From Tritrichomonas foetus (taxonomy: Eukaryota > Parabasalia > Tritrichomonadida > Tritrichomonadidae): a stretch of 64,000 bases of DNA. Position numbers and translations under genes: made by a program. Below, piece after piece: positions 10,948-21,789 of the stretch. The notes beneath the pieces are model-generated. The model had not been told where the DNA came from. It ran no database searches and saw only the letters and a program-made list of their open reading frames with translations. Position 1 is the first letter of the stretch; the number at the start of each line of letters is the position of its first letter. The stretch covers positions 24,104 through 88,103 of the forward strand of contig MLAK01000661.1 in NCBI GenBank assembly GCA_001839685.1, read 5' to 3'.

Positions 10948-12003
10948 ATGCCAGGAGAAAACAATATTCTCCTCTTTGGTGAATTTTGCAGTGTCACAGA
11001 TGAAACAAATTCTTCTTCTGGTCTCGAACTCCACTGGGAAACAGAAGATAAAACCACCATTCAAGATATCGCTTCCTCGTCCCAAGTCATTGTCATCGTT
11101 CTCAATGATGGAACTTCGTATTCATTCGGATTTAATACATTCGGTCAGCTTGGCATCGGTTCAAACAGCTTTTGTCAAAAATTCACGAAAGTTTCGTCAA
11201 ATACTTCATTTATTTCAGTTTCCTGCGGCTCAAATTTCACTCTTTGGCGTAGCGTTAATAATGAACTTTTCGTTGCGGGCGAATCCTTCACCACAACTCC
11301 ACAGAGATTCAGTTCGACGAAAGTTATTTCAATGTCTGCATATGAAACAACTTTTGCCATAATCGACGATAGTGGAATGGTTAAATTATGGCCAACTTTT
11401 TCACAAAGCCATCAGCCCTTTTGTTGTTGTCTTCCATCTCAACCGTCTGAAATCAGCTGCGGAAAAGACTTTGCTTCAGTTTTATGTAATGGCTCGGTCT
11501 TTCGAATCAACAAAAGTGGCATTTTTGAACCACTTGTTACCATTGGGCAATATTCAGATGGAACACCAAGCGCAACATGCATCCGATCTTCTGCTGATTA
11601 CACAATTGTGCTTGATAGAAGTCAAAATGTTTGGCTTTATGGAAATGTCGGCAATCTTTCCCGTAAAATTTCAACAACACCAATTGCGAAAGAAATTCGA
11701 TCGATTTATGCCATGCCTAATTTTTGTGCATTTGTGAATAATTTGGGAATCACTTATACTTTTGGCGAAAATGGGTCAGGTCAATTAGCTGATGGAACTA
11801 GACTTAAACGGACAAGAATTGTTGAAACAACTGTTTCTCGACCAGTAATTTTTATTGTTGGTGGAAAAACATTTAGTGTGTTTGTTTCAATTCAATTTGA
11901 CCCGTCTTTGTTTCAGATTAATATGGAAGAGTTTGTACCTGGTCATATGAGTTGTCCGTTTGAAAAAGCAGAAGATATGATTGATGGACAAACATCTCCT
12001 TAA
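10948..12003 (+). CDS. RCC1-repeat (beta-propeller) protein
   Basis: The first ATG is at 10948 (MPGENNILLFGEF), giving 351 residues; the open frame extends 7 codons upstream but with no ATG. The protein has repeats of the RCC1 type, best seen as GTSYSFGFNTFGQLGIGS near residue 55 and GITYTFGENGSGQLADGT near residue 275, with weaker blades between (LFVAGESFTT, VWLYGNVGN). RCC1 propellers act as exchange factors for Ran-like GTPases or as protein-binding scaffolds; the weak repeats suggest a scaffold rather than Ran-GEF. The tail contains an acidic EKAEDMIDGQTSP end. Divergent to the coiled-coil gene upstream. Confidence 0.8.
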   Translation: MPGENNILLFGEFCSVTDETNSSSGLELHWETEDKTTIQDIASSSQVIVIVLNDGTSYSFGFNTFGQLGIGSNSFCQKFTKVSSNTSFISVSCGSNFTLWRSVNNELFVAGESFTTTPQRFSSTKVISMSAYETTFAIIDDSGMVKLWPTFSQSHQPFCCCLPSQPSEISCGKDFASVLCNGSVFRINKSGIFEPLVTIGQYSDGTPSATCIRSSADYTIVLDRSQNVWLYGNVGNLSRKISTTPIAKEIRSIYAMPNFCAFVNNLGITYTFGENGSGQLADGTRLKRTRIVETTVSRPVIFIVGGKTFSVFVSIQFDPSLFQINMEEFVPGHMSCPFEKAEDMIDGQTSP

Positions 12004-12538
12004 TTTTATCATTCTACAATTTTATTTTTGCTGTTAATATTTTGTATAAAAAAATTACATTTTTATTTTGTTCATTGGATTTGTATTTTGAGTGTTTTAT
12101 GATTTTTCTCTTCAAATGATTGACGAATTTCCAATTTTACCCTTTCACATCACAACGCATCCTAGAGTGTATAGAAATAGAAGACATATTCTAATAAAAA
12201 CTCCTTAGATCTTCAACCTGGAAAAGGAATACTTAAAATATCTTTGATGACACTCTTTTCTCTAGAAAAAATGATTCTATTATTGTTCTTTTCTCATATT
12301 TATTGAGAAGATTAATTTGAACTGAAGGAAATGCATACGTCAATTTTAGAGACGCTTTCAAAAATAAATGTGAGGATAGTTATTATAATATTAATATCCA
12401 TCATATAAAGCTTATAGTTTATTCAAACAATGATTGATGGTAAAATTCAGCCGCTATATTAGTCACATTCATTTTTTAATTGTACATTTACAATACGAGT
12501 TAAAAAATGTATGATAAATTATAATTTATATATATATC
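12004..12538. other. Intergenic
   Basis: AT-rich, with no coding frame on either strand and no recognised element. Confidence 0.5.
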
Positions 12539-13177
12539 ATGATGAAATTTCATATAACATGTCAGAAGAAATTTAACTGTTTCATGGCGAATGCAGCCTA
12601 TTGCTGCTTACCAGGAAATATTTACACTCTTATAAAATCATCTAAATGTATTGTTTCTTTTCACAAAGATGAAAAAGCAGTTGATATTATCAATTCTGAG
12701 ACAAAAGAAAAAATAATTACACTTTTATTTGGCCCACAAGAAAATAACAGTGAAATGGTATTTGTCACAGGAACTTCAATTGAATATAATCTTCCTATTA
12801 ATCAAGTGATGAATATTGATGGAAAATCACTTACTAATGTCAAAGTTCGTGCAAAAAGCAGCAGACTTAAGCCTAAAGAAAAAATTGTTCTGAGTGACAT
12901 ACCTTGTGAATTTGCTACACCTATCTCAACTGTTGATAATTTGTCTGATGATGTGATAATGAGAGAACACATCAGAGGAACGATAGAATTTATCAGAAAT
13001 TCATTTTCTGAAGAAGAACATCAAAGAAATGCATTATCAGATTTGATCACATCTTTAAAGATTTATAAAAACAGAGAAAAAATTAATCCATATATGGAAG
13101 AGCTTAAAAATGCAAGAAAAACCAAAAGTATTCCAGATATGATCAGAATCCTTACATCAATTGCTCTAGATCTATAA
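12539..13177 (+). CDS. Hypothetical protein, up to 212 aa
   Basis: I do not recognise the family. The open frame has ATGs at 12539, 12542 and 12584; the third (MANAAYCCLPGN) may be the real start, giving 197 residues. The N-terminal half looks like a beta-rich fold (IYTLIKSSKCIVSFHKDEKA, then EMVFVTGTSIEYNLP). The C-terminal 90 residues are helical and charged, ending in MIRILTSIALDL. There is no signal peptide or membrane segment. It could be a small adaptor protein. Confidence 0.55.
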   Translation: MMKFHITCQKKFNCFMANAAYCCLPGNIYTLIKSSKCIVSFHKDEKAVDIINSETKEKIITLLFGPQENNSEMVFVTGTSIEYNLPINQVMNIDGKSLTNVKVRAKSSRLKPKEKIVLSDIPCEFATPISTVDNLSDDVIMREHIRGTIEFIRNSFSEEEHQRNALSDLITSLKIYKNREKINPYMEELKNARKTKSIPDMIRILTSIALDL

Positions 13178-13835
13178 CCTTTATAAAAAAGAAATCGATT
13201 TCGAGTTTTTTGTTTCTAATAAAATATGAATCAAGCAGATAAACTTCTTTGTTTATATTATTATGTTCAATTTTTTTAATTACTTCTTGGATTTCTGATA
13301 TGGGAATGAAATATTTCATTAAATAAAAAGTAAAAAAGATATAATCTCATTCTTAAATAAAAGTGAAAAAAGTTGTGGTTGAAACGAAAAAGATATTTTT
13401 CTTATCTCCATCATTTATTTTGACTCATGTAAAATAACTTTATTCATCATTTACACTTTTTCGCTTCTTTGGCTCTAATAAAAGTAATAAAGTATCGAAA
13501 GCTGAGGAGTATTATAAATGGAGAAGCCTCTGAATCAGCAACACCAAATATTTTCATACAAAATTTTTGCCTAGAATCATACACAACCCAAACATGTTAC
13601 AATGAAATCACGAAAAAGAAGCATTACAATGTAATAGAGTAAAAGTTAGATGAAGAAAACAAATTCTAAATCTGATTATCTTTTAAGTTAAATTTAACTT
13701 TCTCATCAAAAAAATGTGAATTCGCACTAGAACCAAAAAGATGAAATAGATATTTAATATAAAATAAATGATAACATAGTTTTTCATAGGTTTTTATTAA
13801 ACAAGATAAATAACAATGAGAGTAGTTAACAAGTT
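13178..13835. other. Intergenic
   Basis: About 660 bp without a gene. AT-rich; I see no RNA gene, repeat or conserved motif. Confidence 0.5.
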
Positions 13836-14342
13836 TTAATTTCTCGGAATATAAAAGTCTGTCTTGAATACAAATAAACCAATAATATTAACTATTTCAA
13901 TTAATGCAGGTAAAATAATACCAAATGTAACACCACAAATTAGGTAATTAATTGAGCCATAACTTATTGAAAACAAAGTACATAATACAATACCAATGAA
14001 ATGCAAAACGCTTATTACGATACTCACGTGTGGACTATTAGTTAAAAATCCAAGGACTAAACAGGCAAACAAGAAAATAATGAAAAAGTCAGCTACTCCA
14101 ATCCATCCTTTCATATTATTTTGATACGACTTGAAAATTGGAAGTTGCATATAATTTGCAGTAACATAAGTACGAAGGTCATCAGGCAGCAGTGGATTTG
14201 ATAAGTATGAGCTTGTCCCTAAATTATATACGTGGTTGCGCGAAATGGGCGAGCTACTGTAAAGCAATGTGTTTAAAATAATATATAACGAGAAGAAGGT
14301 GATCGATCGAAAAGGAAAAACGAGTCGGGAGTATTTTACCAT
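13836..14342 (-). CDS. Four-span membrane protein, TMEM107-like
   Basis: The 168-residue protein has four hydrophobic spans, about residues 11-28, 82-100, 106-127 and 133-158. The order of features recalls TMEM107 of the ciliary transition zone (MKS module): a short N-terminal span starting SRLVFPFRS, a long loop, then three close spans with a conserved-looking HFIGIVLCTLF and ILPALIEIVNI. TMEM107 helps gate proteins into cilia, and IFT70 also lies in the window. The loop between spans 1 and 2 is longer than in animals. The assignment is by visual pattern only; another small tetraspan family is possible. A TTTTAAACGGCT element lies 15-27 bases upstream. Confidence 0.5.
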   Translation of the reverse strand: MVKYSRLVFPFRSITFFSLYIILNTLLYSSSPISRNHVYNLGTSSYLSNPLLPDDLRTYVTANYMQLPIFKSYQNNMKGWIGVADFFIIFLFACLVLGFLTNSPHVSIVISVLHFIGIVLCTLFSISYGSINYLICGVTFGIILPALIEIVNIIGLFVFKTDFYIPRN

Positions 14343-14515
14343 AAATCTGATTTAATTTTTAAACGGCTAAATACCGTCACATTCAAAAAGATAAAAACGA
14401 TTGTATGAAAAGCATCGAAATATGTATCGTTTCATACAAATGAGAATGATGAGATTATACTATATTGTTCACCATTGATATTAATGAAATAACGACAAAA
14501 CATTGTTTCAAAAGA

Positions 14516-15195
14516 TGGTAATTAATTTTAAGCGATCTTCAGCAAAAAGTGGAAAAGATCTTATCCATATTGGAAATGATAAAAAACTGAGAGTAGCTTT
14601 AGAAAACAATATTTTTGTAGATAACAGGAGAGAAAAATGAAAAGAAAAATCATCTTAAGTCAAAATATTTGGAATGATCTCATAATTCACTTTGGATGTC
14701 AATAGTCTTGAAACGTGTGATATTAAAATGAAATTACTCAAAAAAATAATTTTGGTAAATTAAAAGATTATTATGTTTCACAAGATATTGATAAAATAAC
14801 ATTTCAAGAAATTAAGAACTATATTCTTAATATTCCGATTACAAGAATATTTCCACCAGAATATTTTAATATTTCACAATTTGGAGATATTTAAATTATG
14901 AAACTTCGAAACATCAAAATGGAATTATCACATTTCGAAAACATAAATCATATTTGAATTATGTTCGATATTTACAACAATCTTCTTCAACAACATCATC
15001 ATCAGAACTATTTTGCCACCTGAACCACTGAAATTACTTGAATTTGATCTCAAGTTCCACTGCCATCGTTTTTAAATGTTTTGATTCTCTCTAAATATAT
15101 GAACTATCAAAACTATCAATTATTTCTACGAGAATATGAATCATTAATGGAAATCAAATATCCACATATTGTTATTATTATTGGCTAATATGATG

Positions 15196-15231
<36 letters not shown>

Positions 15232-15483
15232 TTCAACCAACAACGTTCCTTGAATTGATTCAATGTTATCTTTTAGAAGTAATCAAGTCCAACATTTTAA
15301 CATATTTTGATAAATGTATAGTTGTATGTGAAATTTGTCAAGCAATGAAATTTATTCATGATCTAAGAGTTATGCATCAAACTTTGAAACATGATAACAT
15401 TATGTTTTTTGAAGATGACACTGGTAAGCATGTGAAAATTACTGATTTTGGGTTATGCAAACACCACGATTCGTTCAGGTGTT
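14516..15483 (+). pseudogene. Decayed protein kinase remnant, upstream copy
   Basis: Kinase pieces survive in shifting frames. REYESLMEIKYPHIV (helix C and beta 4) is near 15121-15175, then a run of 30 A at 15196-15225. After this an open stretch at 15255-15483 reads ICQAMKFIHDLRVMHQTLKHDNIMF and KHVKITDFGLCKHH. The HRDLKPxN motif has become MHQTLKHDN, so the catalytic Asp is lost; the DFG is kept. Further upstream (14516-15100) only fragments such as KLKDYYVSQDIDKITFQEI remain, split by stops. The glycine loop and the whole C-lobe after DFG are missing. The kinase match stops where the foldback element at 15484 begins. The parent was probably one of the large TKL-like kinase family of trichomonads. 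Confidence 0.65.
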
Positions 15484-15647
15484 GGCAAATGTGATGTGAT
15501 ATTTGTAGGCCCTTTCGATTCATTCAGCTGTTGGAGGTGGCACCGACGCGTGAATATGACTACAGATGCTTCGCCCCTCCAACATGTTAATGTCCCATCC
15601 GAGTCGAATTGACCTAAAGAACCATCAAATATCTCATCACATTTGCC
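15484..15647. mobile_element. Foldback (MITE-like) element, upstream copy
   Basis: A 164-bp stretch is bounded by a 22-base inverted repeat with one mismatch: GGCAAATGTGATGTGATATTTG at the left (given here as 20 bases or fewer per arm in the text positions 15484-15505) and its complement at 15626-15647. Weaker inverted similarity continues inward (TGTTGGAGG against CCTCCAACA). It lies exactly where the kinase remnant stops. I found no clear target-site duplication and no coding capacity. Confidence 0.45.
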
Positions 15648-16291
15648 CATTAATTCATTTGACCTTTATTTGACCTTATTTTTTTTTTATAGCATCTCAT
15701 AGGAATTTTTATTCCAACCATGGAACTTTTATGAGGAATACACATAATGCTTTTTTACCAAACTTTTTATGGGATGAAAATCCAAAATAAGGCTAAAAAA
15801 AATCGCTTTTCATATAATTGTGATCGATTTTTACTATTTATGAATTTTGATTCCACACCAATTATACAGCTTGTGCATATTGGTTATTATCGGCTACTGA
15901 TAATTTAATAGACATTCAAAACATTGTGGATAAATATAAAAAAACTGTTGTTAGAATTTGAATACAGCTCGCTATTAATTTATCCTTTTTCTATGTTTTC
16001 ATCGATGATGGTGTAAATATTAGATAATTTGAAAAGAAATAATATAAAATCTGTTCGTTGTTTCTGAAGCTTTTATTTATGGGTTAATTGAATTTTAAGT
16101 ACTTTTATTCAAAACTTAGAAGTAAATCCAATAGTACCGGCGAAAGCTCACAAAAAGAAGATAAAATAATCTCAATATTATTCTAACCATCACAAATATC
16201 AGGAAACGATAAAATTGATACAATATTCAGAATACATAAATTTATCTTCAGAAAAATTGAATGTATAAAATAGCGAAATATTAATTCATTC
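15648..16291. other. Intergenic upstream of the kinase
   Basis: Contains a direct repeat of TTTGACCTTTATTTGACCTT at about 15659-15678 and otherwise AT-rich sequence. The kinase start is directly preceded by TTCATTCATG, an initiator-like context. Confidence 0.45.
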
Positions 16292-17335
16292 ATGTTTGAG
16301 CAGCTTCCGGTGGTGATAAACGACTACGAGCTGTATGAAAGACTTGGAAATGGTGGATCTGCAACTGTTTATAAAGCACACCATGCCAAATACAAGATGG
16401 ACTTTGCCGTCAAAGTATTGGAGGTGAAGAAATCCAATTTTATGGAATTTGAGGCAGAAGTTAACGCTTTGATAAGGCTGAGTCATCCAAACATCATTAA
16501 ATTGTACAAATACTTTACATTTGAATACAATTCAAAGCAGGTCAATCAAATATGGGAAAACAATCGAAACATCACATGTAGTAATGAAAAGAAAGCAATT
16601 TCTACTCAATTACAAATTGGTGAGCCTAACCAAGGCATTAATAACGCCAATGAAATTCATACAATTCATTATCATTGCCTTGTTTACGAGTTATGCCATT
16701 GGTCCTTAGAAGATGAGATAGAAATGTTTAATCCACCCATTACACGAATTCAAGAGCTCTTCACACAAATTCTCTCGGGATTAAATTATTGCCATTCAAA
16801 AGGAATTTGTCATAGGGATATAAAACCATCAAATATATTAATTGACAATTTTGGGAATCCAAAAATCTCTGATTTTGGAATTTCTGTTCATATGAATGAT
16901 ATAAAGAATGATTGCATTGATAAACATAGCGGTTCACTTTTGTACGCAGCTCCTGAAGTATTGAGCTCAGGACGATATGATCCATTCAAAGCAGAAATAT
17001 GGTCAGTTGGTGTTTTATTGTATTATATGTATACGAAGTGTACTCCTTGGTCAATCTGTAATGAAAAAGAAACAATAAAATCGATTAAAAATGCAAACTT
17101 CACAGTTCCTTCAAATGTTCCGGCTCATATTCATATTTATATTCATAAAATGTTAGTCCTCGATCCAGAAAAGCGAGTAAGTCTCTTAAATGTTATGAAA
17201 GTGCTCGCAATGAAGCATCAATCTGCCCGGCCCCATCAGAAAATTAATCCATTGAGATTTAAAGTTGTTGAAAGATCTTTATCTTTGTCAACAACGAGAA
17301 ACTCACCACACTTGAGTTTCTGTCCTATTGTGTAA
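16292..17335 (+). CDS. Ser/Thr protein kinase, upstream copy
   Basis: This 347-residue protein is a complete kinase domain. Glycine loop LGNGGSATVY is at residues 18-27, the ATP lysine is K41 (FAVKV), the catalytic HRDIKPSN starts at 174, the DFG is at 194-196 and APE at 220-222. All catalytic residues are present. An insert of about 50 residues, poor in structure and rich in N and E, lies between beta 4 and beta 5 (about 77-126). The activation loop (VHMNDIKNDCIDKHSGSLLYAAPE, split here by position 199-222) has S213/S215 as possible phosphosites. The C-terminal 45 residues are basic. It looks CAMK/NEK-like, but I cannot assign a subfamily or pathway. The gene recurs at 21790, identical by eye. 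Confidence 0.92.
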   Translation: MFEQLPVVINDYELYERLGNGGSATVYKAHHAKYKMDFAVKVLEVKKSNFMEFEAEVNALIRLSHPNIIKLYKYFTFEYNSKQVNQIWENNRNITCSNEKKAISTQLQIGEPNQGINNANEIHTIHYHCLVYELCHWSLEDEIEMFNPPITRIQELFTQILSGLNYCHSKGICHRDIKPSNILIDNFGNPKISDFGISVHMNDIKNDCIDKHSGSLLYAAPEVLSSGRYDPFKAEIWSVGVLLYYMYTKCTPWSICNEKETIKSIKNANFTVPSNVPAHIHIYIHKMLVLDPEKRVSLLNVMKVLAMKHQSARPHQKINPLRFKVVERSLSLSTTRNSPHLSFCPIV

Positions 17336-18260
17336 ATAATTATCATGTTTAGAACAAAAATATTAATTATATCTATTTTTCACTTTTGTTATGGTTTTGA
17401 GTTTTATCAGAATATCGAAAATATTTTTTCCAGAAGCAATCATTTATCAGAATTCATAAATGGTGGTTGTATATCCCATTAGAAATGTAAAAATCAGAAG
17501 CTGGATAATTTTTAATTTCGTATGAAAGACTTAGTTCAAGCTGTTCCTAATTTCATCATTGATAAAGAATAAAAAGGATCAATTGGCATTCCAGCAGGTT
17601 GGGTTCAACGTTCGTGCAAATCGCATAACACATGAAACATAATGTCGATAAAACTGATTTACGATCAGATTTTGTAATACAGCTTTTTCAGAGATATTCA
17701 CTAAATTGAACTGGAAAAATTGCCGATTCAATGATGTGGTGTTATATATCTTTGTAGAAACGATTGTACATTTTGAATTTCCGAAATGATTCGTTTTATA
17801 ATACATTTAAATAATCAAAAAGTCGAAGATATTGTAATCTTAAAGAAAATCATATCATCTAAAATTTTTGCTTTTCAAAGATTTTTGCTTGATTTAATAC
17901 ACTAAGTAATCGCTATTTACATATGATATCATGAATATTTTTGTGGATCAACTGAAGTAGTTGTTGATTTTATTGTGATCATACTGGGAGACCAAAATAG
18001 CTGGTTATTTTTGTTACCCCAATATAGTAATTCTATAGGATATCAATAAAATAGATATGAATGTTTTAAAATTTCATTAGATAAGTATATACTCCTGATT
18101 CTTTTTGGGAATTTGCTTGATACAAAATTGAATTGATCGATCAAAAAATTCGTCGATTTGATATAACGGTCACTATAGAAATTTGAATGAAGTAAACGGT
18201 CTCAAAGTTTTTAAACGGTTTTTCAAGGATTTTCATTAAAAACATTTTAAATCTGGCATA
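17336..18260. promoter_or_regulatory. Intergenic; paired AAACGG elements before the TPR gene
   Basis: About 925 bp without a believable gene. Near its end GTAAACGGTC (18192-18201) and TTTTTAAACGGTTTTT (about 18207-18222) lie 40-70 bases before the ATG at 18261. They match the AAACG element that precedes many genes in the window and are the likely Myb-type promoter sites. Confidence 0.5.
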
Positions 18261-20309
18261 GTGATGCATCATCCCAATGAAAGTTCTCTTTCATTGCAGC
18301 CATCCGCTCCTCACGTGCCTCAATTGTCGTTATCACAACCAATTTCGCCAAACGTTATTCACAGCGATGATTTTCCTTATCGACCTCGCTCAAACAGTGA
18401 CAACGGGTCGCAGCCGTCGATGCGTCATGTCACATCATGGTCAGAGCCATTCAATCGCGACTTCGAGGGTCTCCTCCCAAAGACTTTACTTGACGAAATT
18501 TCGGGACCAGAAAATGCCAATCCACTTCCACCGGCGTCACCTCTTTCACGATTTGAGCAAATCCTGTCAAACAATATGCAGGACGACGCAAAGCAGTATT
18601 TACTTGAAAGCTTGAAAAATCAAAGCGATACAAAAGAATCAGGCAAAATTTTACGATCAGCCGCAGAAATCGCTAAAAGGATGTCAGAAATCCCACTTGC
18701 AATCGAACTCTTCGCGCAATCGACAATAACAGATCCAACAACAGCAGCTTCATGGATTGATCGAGCAAAACTCCTCGATGAGCTCGGCGATTATAACCAA
18801 GCTGAAGCAATTTTACAAGCAGGCGTAACATACGTGTCGCAAGCTGATCAGCTCATTCGAAAATTATTGAAATCTTTCGAAAGGACAAATAATTTGATAG
18901 CTGCCAGAAATTTTTTGTGTAAAATTTACCATGACAAAAAAGTTGATGAAGATTTTGTATTAATTGAAGGAGGTTTGTTTGAATTACGCCAAAGGCGTGT
19001 TGAAAATGCAATGATCCTTTTAAACTACATCCGCCAGAAAAGTGGATGGAAACCAAATGTATATAGTGAGCTTATTCAATTTTATGAAAGAAGTGGTACA
19101 ATTAACGAAATATTAGACATTGTAAAAGAAGGCGCCAAAATCAACTCGAGAAATGCTTTGGTTTGTCAAGCATATCTTCGTAATATAAGTGATCCAAAAT
19201 TGATGGTTGAGACTCTCCAAGCTTCGAGTTCAATGTGGACAAGCGAATTTACTGATAAAATGACGACAACTGTATGTGAAACGCTTGCCACGCGTGGTGA
19301 AATCTATTTGACTCGTCAGCTACTTTCAGAAGCGATAGTTGTTTGTTCATTCCGTCAAAGATACAAGTTGCTTTTGACAGCAGCAACAATAGAGTTGAGT
19401 CATGGTGATGGTTCAGTTGCACCACTCATACTTGATATGACTCTCCACATGACGCCAAACAAGTCGAAACCATTAATTTTGATTCTTATCGGGAAAGTTT
19501 ATGAACTGAATAATGATTATACACATGCTTTATCAATTTTTGAGCACACTGCTCAAGAATATGCTGCTGAATGGCGAGTCTTCTTTGAGCTTGCACAATT
19601 TCATGTTCATCGCAATAACATTCCTGAAGCCATTAATGTTTTAACTGTCGCTCTCAACCACCATCAAGGAAGCGGTCGTTTATGGGCCTTTCGAGTACAG
19701 CTTGAAGCGTTCAATGGAATCGAATCTCAAGTGAATATCCTACGTGCAGCAATCAATGCTGTTCCAAAGAGTGGTGAAGTCTGGTGTGAAGCAGCAAGAA
19801 TTGCATTAAATCCACTAACACCTTATTTTAACGTTCAAAGTGCATTACAGTATCTCGAATTTGCTTATCGGTTTACACCACAACATGGAGACTCTCTTAT
19901 TGAGATGCTACGTGCATCGATGCTTTTGAAAGGCTTCGATGCCGACTTTTCGGAAATTCAGCAGAAGTTTGTAAGCAGCGAAGGAAACTACGGACTATTG
20001 TTTGTGTTCATCAAACAAATCGATGAAAGACCACTCACAGATGTTTTCCAAGATGCTGTAAAAGAAGTAAGAAAAGATTTGAATGCAAATGCAAAAGTTT
20101 ATTCACGCGCAATTGCTAGAAGCTCATTCGTGATAAGATCCATTTTCGAAGAGGAAGCACGTCTGAAAGACTGCCAAGCTGAAGGACCTGTTTCAGCATT
20201 TGCATTTGGACTTACAAATGTTTCCCGTTTCATTGTTAACCCCGCATTGTGTGAGAATCAGAAGCAGCTACTCAGTATTGTACTTGGTACTTCAGCATGC
20301 GGACAATGA
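18261..20309 (+). CDS. TPR/HAT-repeat protein, PRP6-like, upstream copy
   Basis: The 682-residue protein starts with about 95 residues of disordered S/P-rich sequence. A long superhelix of TPR/HAT repeats follows (AASWIDRAKLLDELGDYNQA, EWRVFFELAQFHVHRNNIPE and others). The most telling block is SGEVWCEAARIALNP, then a YLEFAYRFTPQHGDS block near residues 505-550. This occurs in a group of protist proteins related to the U5 snRNP factor PRP6. A splicing or scaffold role is possible but not shown; general TPR similarity is certain. An identical gene lies at 23759. Confidence 0.8.
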   Translation: MMHHPNESSLSLQPSAPHVPQLSLSQPISPNVIHSDDFPYRPRSNSDNGSQPSMRHVTSWSEPFNRDFEGLLPKTLLDEISGPENANPLPPASPLSRFEQILSNNMQDDAKQYLLESLKNQSDTKESGKILRSAAEIAKRMSEIPLAIELFAQSTITDPTTAASWIDRAKLLDELGDYNQAEAILQAGVTYVSQADQLIRKLLKSFERTNNLIAARNFLCKIYHDKKVDEDFVLIEGGLFELRQRRVENAMILLNYIRQKSGWKPNVYSELIQFYERSGTINEILDIVKEGAKINSRNALVCQAYLRNISDPKLMVETLQASSSMWTSEFTDKMTTTVCETLATRGEIYLTRQLLSEAIVVCSFRQRYKLLLTAATIELSHGDGSVAPLILDMTLHMTPNKSKPLILILIGKVYELNNDYTHALSIFEHTAQEYAAEWRVFFELAQFHVHRNNIPEAINVLTVALNHHQGSGRLWAFRVQLEAFNGIESQVNILRAAINAVPKSGEVWCEAARIALNPLTPYFNVQSALQYLEFAYRFTPQHGDSLIEMLRASMLLKGFDADFSEIQQKFVSSEGNYGLLFVFIKQIDERPLTDVFQDAVKEVRKDLNANAKVYSRAIARSSFVIRSIFEEEARLKDCQAEGPVSAFAFGLTNVSRFIVNPALCENQKQLLSIVLGTSACGQ

Positions 20310-20487
20310 AGTTTTTGTATTTTTTTGTACTTTGTATTATATAAATAAATCGGATTTCTATTCACTTTCTTTCGTTGTTGATTTTTTTGATTTCTTTCTT
20401 GAATTCTTTTGATTTCCTTCTTTACTGAGCCATCTACGACAAAAACTGCAATAATTGGAATAACAATAATAATAATAATAATAATAA
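20310..20487. repeat. Truncated AAT microsatellite at end of first block
   Basis: After the TPR stop the sequence is the same as at 25808-25985 and enters an (AAT)n run at about 20464-20487, where it is cut off by an N. The second copy continues through a longer AAT/AAC tract. Confidence 0.8.
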
Positions 20488-20488
20488 N
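20488..20488. other. Single ambiguous base (N), assembly junction
   Basis: This is the only N in the window. It sits exactly between the end of the first 5.5-kb block and the beginning of the second, inside a microsatellite. That is where one would expect two contig ends to have been joined. Confidence 0.9.
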
Positions 20489-20597
20489 CAACATCATCAT
20501 CAGAACTATTTTGCCACCTGAACCACTGAAATTACTTGAATTTGATCTCAAGTTCCACTGCCATCGTTTTTAAATGTTTTGATTCTCTCTAAATATA

Positions 20598-20682
20598 TGA
20601 ACTATCAAAACTATCAATTATTTCTACGAGAATATGAATCATTAACTGATGTAAAATATCCACATATTGAAAGAAATTCATG

Positions 20683-20724
<42 letters not shown>

Positions 20725-20981
20725 AGAAATTCAACCAACAACGTTCCTTGAATTGATTCAATGTTATCTTTTAGAAGTAATCAAGTCCAACATTTTAACA
20801 TATTTTGATAAATGTATAGTTGTATGTGAAATTTGTCAAGCAATGAAATTTATTCATGATCTAAGAGTTATGCATCAAACTTTGAAACATGATAACATTA
20901 TGTTTTTTGAAGATGACACTGGTAAGCATGTGAAAATTACTGATTTTGGGTTATGCAAACACCACGATTCGTTCAGGTGTT
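20598..20981 (+). pseudogene. Decayed protein kinase remnant, downstream copy
   Basis: Same remnant as at 15100-15483: helix C, a poly-A run of 35 (20688-20722), then the ICQAMKFIHD to TDFGLCKHH stretch with the catalytic Asp lost. It differs in the patch before the A-run, where REYESLTDVKYPHI replaces REYESLMEIKYPHI. Both versions read as sensible kinase sequence. Confidence 0.65.
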
Positions 20982-21145
20982 GGCAAATGTGATGTGATAT
21001 TTGTAGGCCCTTTCGATTCATTCAGCTGTTGGAGGTGGCACCGACGCGTGAATATGACTACAGATGCTTCGCCCCTCCAACATGTTAATGTCCCATCCGA
21101 GTCGAATTGACCTAAAGAACCATCAAATATCTCATCACATTTGCC
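20982..21145. mobile_element. Foldback (MITE-like) element, downstream copy
   Basis: Same 164-bp foldback structure as at 15484-15647, including its one arm mismatch. Confidence 0.45.
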
Positions 21146-21789
21146 CATTAATTCATTTGACCTTTATTTGACCTTATTTTTTTTTTATAGCATCTCATAG
21201 GAATTTTTATTCCAACCATGGAACTTTTATGAGGAATACACATAATGCTTTTTTACCAAACTTTTTATGGGATGAAAATCCAAAATAAGGCTAAAAAAAA
21301 TCGCTTTTCATATAATTGTGATCGATTTTTACTATTTATGAATTTTGATTCCACACCAATTATACAGCTTGTGCATATTGGTTATTATCGGCTACTGATA
21401 ATTTAATAGACATTCAAAACATTGTGGATAAATATAAAAAAACTGTTGTTAGAATTTGAATACAGCTCGCTATTAATTTATCCTTTTTCTATGTTTTCAT
21501 CGATGATGGTGTAAATATTAGATAATTTGAAAAGAAATAATATAAAATCTGTTCGTTGTTTCTGAAGCTTTTATTTATGGGTTAATTGAATTTTAAGTAC
21601 TTTTATTCAAAACTTAGAAGTAAATCCAATAGTACCGGCGAAAGCTCACAAAAAGAAGATAAAATAATCTCAATATTATTCTAACCATCACAAATATCAG
21701 GAAACGATAAAATTGATACAATATTCAGAATACATAAATTTATCTTCAGAAAAATTGAATGTATAAAATAGCGAAATATTAATTCATTC

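Noticed and set aside
15255..15494. Short kinase-like ORF as a functional gene
   Set aside because: It lacks the N-lobe and C-lobe, the HRD Asp is lost and a poly-A run and foldback element flank it. I treat it as part of a pseudogene.
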